Source: Hetaerina americana
Taxonomy: Eukaryota > Arthropoda > Insecta > Odonata > Calopterygidae
Assembly (NCBI GenBank): GCA_022747635.1
Contig: JAKTNV010000002.1
Span: 1,019,001-1,083,000, forward strand
Reading direction: 5' to 3'
DNA: 64,000 bases
The notes under the pieces were generated by a model. The model ran no database searches and was not told where the DNA came from. It saw only the letters and a program-made list of their open reading frames with translations. Position 1 is the first letter of the stretch, and the number at the start of each line of letters is the position of its first letter. Shown in pieces: positions 57,975 through 64,000 of the stretch. The translations under genes and the position numbers were made by a program.

Positions 57975-60613
57975 CCTTAGAAATGCAGTGTTTCGTCTTT
58001 TGTTATGTGCGCATACATGTATGATATATCACTCCTTTTAATATTCCCCAACCTGGAAGTTGCTTTTGAAGGGGATTGTCTGAGCCCTCCATGATTCATG
58101 TCTACGGGCACGTTAAATTCAGACAACTAAATACCGTGGCCCTTTCCTGCCACAATCTACCACAGTTTAATATCATTTATTAGGGTCAAAAACATTCCAC
58201 AGCTTAACATTTTGGACAGGATTGTTCAGAGGCATCACCCAACATTTGAATCTGGCACCCTCAGGTCAGCAGCCAAAAGTCCCACTTACTTTACTACACA
58301 TTGTAATGACACAGGTGTTATTTCATACAGATATGTGCAAAATTGTTAAGGATAGGCCTAATATAGGGTTTCATCAGTGGAGCAATAAGATAGGTTATTT
58401 TTTTTTTGAATTAACATTTCTCACAATTTCAAATTATCATGAAAATCTGGTATTATTTTGCATTAGATATTGGTGGATGGAGTAAGTTCTCAAATAAAAT
58501 ATGTACATTTCTAATAAGTAGCTTTTCAATGATGAAGTTATAATAAAATATAAATTTTTTTACATATATAATTTGTGATAAAATAATGATAGTATCTTTA
58601 TGATTATCATCTGAACTCATTAAATTTCATTTAGTGGCCATAGGACTTAAAAATATAATCAGAAAGCTTTTTGAGAGGTGCTCCTGCTGAGCTACTTACA
58701 TACTGAGTTTCCTAGCTCATACCTGCACAATTATTCTGAGCAGTCCACCCCCAAGATGGCAACCAGAAATAATATATATGTATATATATTGCCCCAAAAA
58801 GTTTGGCTTTGTGGATATTGTGAATTATCAACAATTCTTGCTATTTTTGTTACGTAAATATGGTATTAAGCCCACTTCTGTAGTAGCACTATTATAATTT
58901 ATCAAGCCAATGTAGGTATAGTGCATGAACTGGTGCTTCCTAATTTTTTTTTTAAGTGAGCTAAAGAGAGGAAATATCAAGTGAAACTATAATTGCATGA
59001 GACTGTTAACCTGAATCGGAGCACTTGCACTGCTCTCTTCTTTGCAGCTAACAATGCTCCTGTACTCCCTCAGACCAACTTAAAATGGGCATGGGAGCAG
59101 AGCAGCTACTGTCAATTGCTCACCATCTCTTGTAGTGCTCAGTTGTGTTGTAGTCAGGCTAATTACAACATTTCAGTGTTGCCAATAGATTGCCAAATTC
59201 ATCACCAGTGATCTACGTTTCATAAGTGCATGTTCGGTTGGCATGGCACATTGCCTCCAACATATAGTGTAAAATTTCCAGTGGCAACTTCTGTATCTCA
59301 TCAGGCTTTCCCTGCATAACTTGTGGCTGCCCATCAGTACAATACCTCATCTATGGACAGGGGATGTCAGTGAGATTGTTGGTTTCCTGATGCTGCCACA
59401 TTCCGTGATTGAAACATGTCATCTGGCAAGAACATCAGTTCCTCTTTGGTGGATGCATGTGATGTGGCCATACCTTATCGATAGGATAGGGATTCATGAG
59501 ATTAATCTTGGGTAATGCATGGTCAAGCAAATCTGTTGTCAAGTGTCTTAATGTTTTGAAGGATTTTCATGTTACATAGCCAAGCCCCTAGAATCTATTG
59601 GACTACTTTCCTCTGGAATTTGTAACAATGATGTAATGAAAAAATTAGGAAGCACCAGTTCATGCACTATACCTACATTGGCTTGATAAATTATAATAGT
59701 GCTACTACAGAAGTGGGCTTAATACCATATTTACGTAACAAAAATAGCAAGAATTGTTGATAATTCACAATATCCACAAAGCCAAACTTTTTGGGGCAAT
59801 ATATATACATATATATTATTTCTGGTTGCCATCTTGGGGGTGGACTGCTCAGAATAATTGTGCAGGTATGAGCTAGGAAACTCAGTATGTAAGTAGCTCA
59901 GCAGGAGCACCTCTCAAAAAGCTTTCTGATTATATTTTTAAGTCCTATGGCCACTAAATGAAATTTAATGAGTTCAGATGATAATCATAAAGATACTATC
60001 ATTATTTTATCACAAATTATATATGTAAAAAAATTTATATTTTATTATAACTTCATCATTGAAAAGCTACTTATTAGAAATGTACATATTTTATTTGAGA
60101 ACTTACTCCATCCACCAATATCTAATGCAAAATAATACCAGATTTTCATGATAATTTGAAATTGTGAGAAATGTTAATTCAAAAAAAAAATAACCTATCT
60201 TATTGCTCCACTGATGAAACCCTATATTAGGCCTATCCTTAACAATTTTGCACATATCTGTATGAAATAACACCTGTGTCATTACAATGTGTAGTAAAGT
60301 AAGTGGGACTTTTGGCTGCTGACCTGAGGGTGCCAGATTCAAATGTTGGGTGATGCCTCTGAACAATCCTGTCCAAAATGTTAAGCTGTGGAATGTTTTT
60401 GACCCTAATAAATGATATTAAACTGTGGTAGATTGTGGCAGGAAAGGGCCACGGTATTTAGTTGTCTGAATTTAACGTGCCCGTAGACATGAATCATGGA
60501 GGGCTCAGACAATCCCCTTCAAAAGCAACTTCCAGGTTGGGGAATATTAAAAGGAGTGATATATCATACATGTATGCGCACATAACAAAAGACGAAACAC
60601 TGCATTTCTAAGG
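57975..60613. repeat. Large inverted repeat: 975 bp arms, 689 bp loop
   Basis: Arms 57,975-58,949 and 59,639-60,613 are reverse complements (position x pairs with 118,588 minus x). The stretches I compared are identical, including a 10-base A/T run and an 87-codon open frame that appears on both strands. The outer ends begin CCTTAGAAATGCAG. I see no clear target duplication and no transposase in arms or loop. It could be a foldback-type element, a hairpin-RNA locus or an assembly fold-back. Confidence 0.93.
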
Positions 60614-62952
60614 TGCTATGATAAACAAGTTCAGATAATATACTTTAATTCAGCAGTTTCTTCATGCAAAAATATGCTACAACGAAAGCTTTAACATTGT
60701 GATATCCATATCCATTAAGCATAAACACTGTATTATAAGACCAATAGGAGAGCCATTTAAGGCTACAATTTATAAAAATCTATAGAAATAAATAAATATA
60801 AGTTCAAATGAAATTAGCACTTTAATAAAATAAAAGCTACAAAATATTTGTGACAATGCTCCATACATCAGGTACAGCGTTATAAAATGTGATGTGCACA
60901 TTACATTACTCTTGGCATACAATTCTATCGTCAGTAAAATAAGATTTTTCTCCACAACTATCTGTAATAGAATTTACAATATTTATTACATCTTTGCACA
61001 CAATTGTGCTAAACTGAAAGTTGCCTTCTGAAATATTTCCAACTTGTAATACATCATTTATACCCTTTTTTAACCAACATTACTATATACATGCACAACT
61101 TGTACAGCTCAGAAATAAAATAAAAAAGAATCCTTTGAAAAGAAATGAATTTGTCTGAGCCTAATAAACCGAAGTATTAAAATAAATGAAGTCATTTCTA
61201 TCGCAATTCATATACCTGTTTAAAATCTTGCCTCAACAAAACACTGCCTATGCAAATTAGGCATGTTGCATTAGACATACTTTTAATGTTAGGTAATAAG
61301 GAAAAAATGATGATGCGTTAGGGGTCCCGTAAATCCTGCTTACACAAACAACACTCACTCCAAAATATGCAAGGGAACCAAACCAGCTCATAATTGGGAA
61401 CACCAAAATTTGGCATAAAAACCTGTTGTTTCAAATGTAATTCTTACCTGTTTCACCAATCACTATTGTTCATATTTTATCATCCATAGAAGTAAAAAAC
61501 CTGGAGTAAAAATATGTAAAACTTCAAACAATTTCACTTTCTACCATACAAAAGAATCCAGGGAAATGCTTCACAATGGTATATGTTAACCCCATCTTTA
61601 AATTGTGAACCATGAGAGTCCCTATGATGTAATAACATTTCTTTTCTTACAACAAAATTTATAATAAAATAAACATACATAGCATACCTTTTATTTTTAA
61701 ATGACTATTTCTACAGGTTTACATTATTAGGCAGATTAGTATTTCAACTGTCAGTGTTAGTTATCATAGTATTCATGAAGTTTTCCAGGCCAATTATATC
61801 CACCAATAATATGTTTTAGCAGGAAAAAACCCATAATAGAACAAATGTGATGAACTGAGTCATTTGGAATGATAAAAATATAAGTAACAATTACACTGAT
61901 GAGTGTTTAACAACTCCGAGTGAGCCTAGGCACTAATTATTGAAATATCTGTTATGAATCTACTAAAGAATTTTTGCACCATTTTAGTAAAATAAAAAAC
62001 AGTAGGGCATTGTTCTCAATGTGTGATGAAATTACACAAAGAGAATTTTCCCATAGATTGTTACAAAATAATATTTCTAAACTTTAGTGTTCTAAGATGA
62101 TAAAATAAAATAGCAAACAAAATAATTAATGCAAGAGGATGTCCATAGTATAGAGTCCACTGCATTAACTACAACCTTAGAATTTGCAATCAAACACAAA
62201 TAAAGTTGATAATCACATGGAATTGAACATTGCATCACAAAATTTTGGTAAAAATGAAAATATTACAAAATGAAATGTGAGTAAGGGCACTGTAGGGAGG
62301 TAGCCATCAATACATTCACTTAACGTGACAAAATGTTTTACTAAACTTCATAGGGGAGTCATGTGCCATTTTATACTATATTTCTGACCTTAGTACATGG
62401 CTTTTAATTACAAAAGTGCACTGAAACTAACTCATCACTCTTTCCTGGTGGACAATATGCGATATACAAGCATTAGTTTAACTCTCACTCCATTTGAATA
62501 AACTCTTGCATTAGATGTTATACCTCGAGTATTTTACACATTTCAATAACAGATACAAGGAATATGACAAGATTAAATTTAGAAATAAATAAAATCTACA
62601 TAAGAAATATATAACATGATCCCCAGATGCCACAAATAAATACTTTAATGTATTTACCTGCAAACATTCTTTCGCGAAACTTTTGACTAGAAAAGTTACT
62701 TAAGCACCACTACATTAATTGGCATTTATAAATGAGGAACCTTAGAATTACTAATTCCACTGATTATAACAGAGAATACTGCTTGCAAAAACAATAAAAT
62801 TACTTAACTTCAAAACAACCAGTTAAAATAACTAGAAACCATGAAACACGATCAAAAATACAATCACAGATAACAACTTCATTGCTGAGAATTTTCACTC
62901 CATTTGAAAGGCCTGCCATACTGAAATGTGGCCTCTCCTTACAGCCGTGGCA
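60614..62952 (-). other. Probable 3' UTR or intergenic
   Basis: 2.3 kb of AT-rich sequence downstream of the terminal exon, free of recognisable transposons, unlike the rest of the window. Candidate minus-strand AATAAA signals include those near 60,972 and 61,692. It may be one long 3' UTR. Confidence 0.4.
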
Positions 62953-63294
62953 TTACTTCCTGTGGTCACGGTGCTCCCGCCCACCTTCTCGTGCATCCTG
63001 GCCACCACCACCCATCCCACTTGCCTGAAGCACCTGGTGCTCTCTTGACCCATCTGCTGTGACTTCAGCACCAGCCCCACCTGTCACATCTGGAGCCTTG
63101 GCTAGCCTCGGCTGGTGAGGAGTGTGCACTGCAGGATTCCTATCACCCTCCCCACTCTCGTCGGGCCCTCTTGTGCCCTTCAAAGGGGACGTGCTTCCTT
63201 TTGCAGGACTGGTGGCCAGAGCTGGCTTGGCTGAGTTTGAACAGCACGGCTCATCAACCTGTGCTGGACACTCAAAATGCACACAGTGGAAAAC
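62953..63294 (-). CDS. Terminal coding exon of an unidentified gene
   Basis: A strong acceptor (TTTTCTTTTCCAATCAG) precedes an open frame starting VFHCVHFECPAQVDEPCC and ending GGREHRDHRK at TAA (62,955-62,953), about 113 residues. The sequence is GC-rich compared with its flanks, as coding exons in this window are, and is Cys/His-bearing at first, then Pro/Gly/Glu-rich and low in complexity. I do not recognise the protein. The rest of the gene would lie to the right, beyond 63,305 and probably outside the window. Frame phase is assumed, being the only one open through to a natural stop. Confidence 0.6.
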   Translation of the reverse strand, partial: VFHCVHFECPAQVDEPCCSNSAKPALATSPAKGSTSPLKGTRGPDESGEGDRNPAVHTPHQPRLAKAPDVTGGAGAEVTADGSREHQVLQASGMGGGGQDAREGGREHRDHRK

Positions 63295-63731
63295 CTGATT
63301 GGAAAAGAAAACAATTCCATTGAATTATTTAATCATTTTTCAGAAAATATATTAAAAAATTGATTTGTAATTAATGTGAAATATCTAACCAATTTGACCA
63401 CTTCAAAGGAAGAATAAATCCAAGGATCCAATTCAAAGTTGAAAACAAAGATTTATATAGAAACTACAAACTAATATCAAAGTGGTACACTAAATTAGCC
63501 ACCTTTATAAATAATTTTATTTATATTTCAATAATTTTACTCGCATCTACAGCAAAATCTCTATTACATCAATGACAATTTCCAGAATACAAAGTATGAA
63601 CTTGAAACGCATATTCAATGCTCTCTACTGGTACATAATAATTAAATATTCACTTTTCTTTTGAGTCGCAAAAACGACATTTGAGTCCAGCAAAATATCA
63701 CAAAGCACATCCGCTAACAAATTTTTTTGTA

Positions 63732-63998
63732 CTAATTGTTTGCATGATGGTACACAACAAATGTATACAATGCATCCCCCAGTTGCTTGAGTGGTGGCCT
63801 CCATTCCCATTCCAGTCTGAAGCAGTCACAGGCCCATGTTGACATGCCACGGTCCATACCAGCAAATGTTCCTTCAATTATGGCTCTCCAAGGTGCAACA
63901 TTTGTATGTCTGGACTTGTTGATGACCCTTCCGACCACGCATAGTAGACCAACGGATTTAAATCTGGGCTGTTGGGAGGCTAGAATTCTTCGGAACAA
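63732..63998 (-). repeat. Open frame with repeat-like features, unidentified
   Basis: 88 codons on the minus strand, reading FRRILASQQPRFKSVGLL then VAPWRAIIEGTFAGMDRGMS and FRLEWEWRPPLKQLGDALY. The compositional jump from the AT-rich flanks suggests an inserted sequence or a true exon. I lean to a transposon-derived repeat but cannot assign a family. It may continue past the window edge. Confidence 0.35.
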
Positions 63999-64000
63999 AA

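Noticed and set aside
58222..58485. 87-codon open frame found twice, on opposite strands (also 60,103-60,366)
   Set aside because: The duplication is explained by the inverted repeat; the frame has no domain and starts within non-coding-looking AT-rich sequence.
57975..60613. Intact foldback transposon with a transposase in the loop
   Set aside because: The loop (58,950-59,638) has only a 72- and a 64-codon open frame without transposase motifs, and no target duplication was seen.

Overview
This is a stretch of an animal nuclear genome, almost certainly an arthropod and most likely an insect. It is AT-rich, has multi-kilobase introns with ordinary GT-AG splice sites, and carries many decayed mariner, Tigger, non-LTR and tRNA-derived SINE elements. 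I see no prokaryotic features and no long uninterrupted ORFs. I cannot name the species.

The one gene I can assemble completely is an ortholog of ZC3H14 (Drosophila Nab2), the nuclear poly(A)-binding CCCH zinc-finger protein, on the minus strand. Thirteen coding exons between 57,511 (ATG) and 20,633 (stop) join in frame at GT-AG sites. They give a predicted 967-residue protein with an N-terminal PWI-like domain, a lysine-rich and then glutamine-rich middle, and all five C-terminal CCCH fingers. The fingers are spread over exons 10-13. Introns range from about 91 bp (intron 7) to 13.9 kb (intron 12), and the large ones are loaded with transposons.

Layout. 1-20.6 kb lies downstream of the gene and is mostly repeats: copy 1 of a 3.1 kb duplicated unit (448-3,590), two deleted mariner elements (4.6-5.5 and 6.7-7.6 kb), a piggyBac-like end (10.4 kb), a Penelope/hammerhead-like inverted repeat (12.5 kb), a mariner C-terminus (15.4-15.9 kb), and non-LTR fragments (3.6, 16.2-17.4 and 18.3-18.8 kb). 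20.7-34.6 kb is the last intron. It holds copy 2 of the duplicated unit (22,168-26,065) with a 753 bp mariner inserted in it, a TIR element directly abutting it, a CR1-like LINE with a SINE nested in it, a LINE 3' fragment, a small MITE and a complete-length but broken mariner. 34.7-57.3 kb is the rest of the gene, with further LINE, mariner, SINE and Tigger insertions. 57.97-60.61 kb, just upstream of the gene start, is a large inverted repeat with 975 bp arms and a 689 bp loop. 60.6-64 kb holds the terminal exon of a second minus-strand gene that I do not recognise, whose body lies beyond the window.

The most unusual structures are the long inverted repeat near the ZC3H14 5' end, the nearly identical 3.1 kb repeat pair with its datable mariner insertion and array of mini-hairpins, a mariner derivative with two 3' ends, and an inverted pair of hammerhead-like motifs. 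I found no clear sign of a wholly new biological system.
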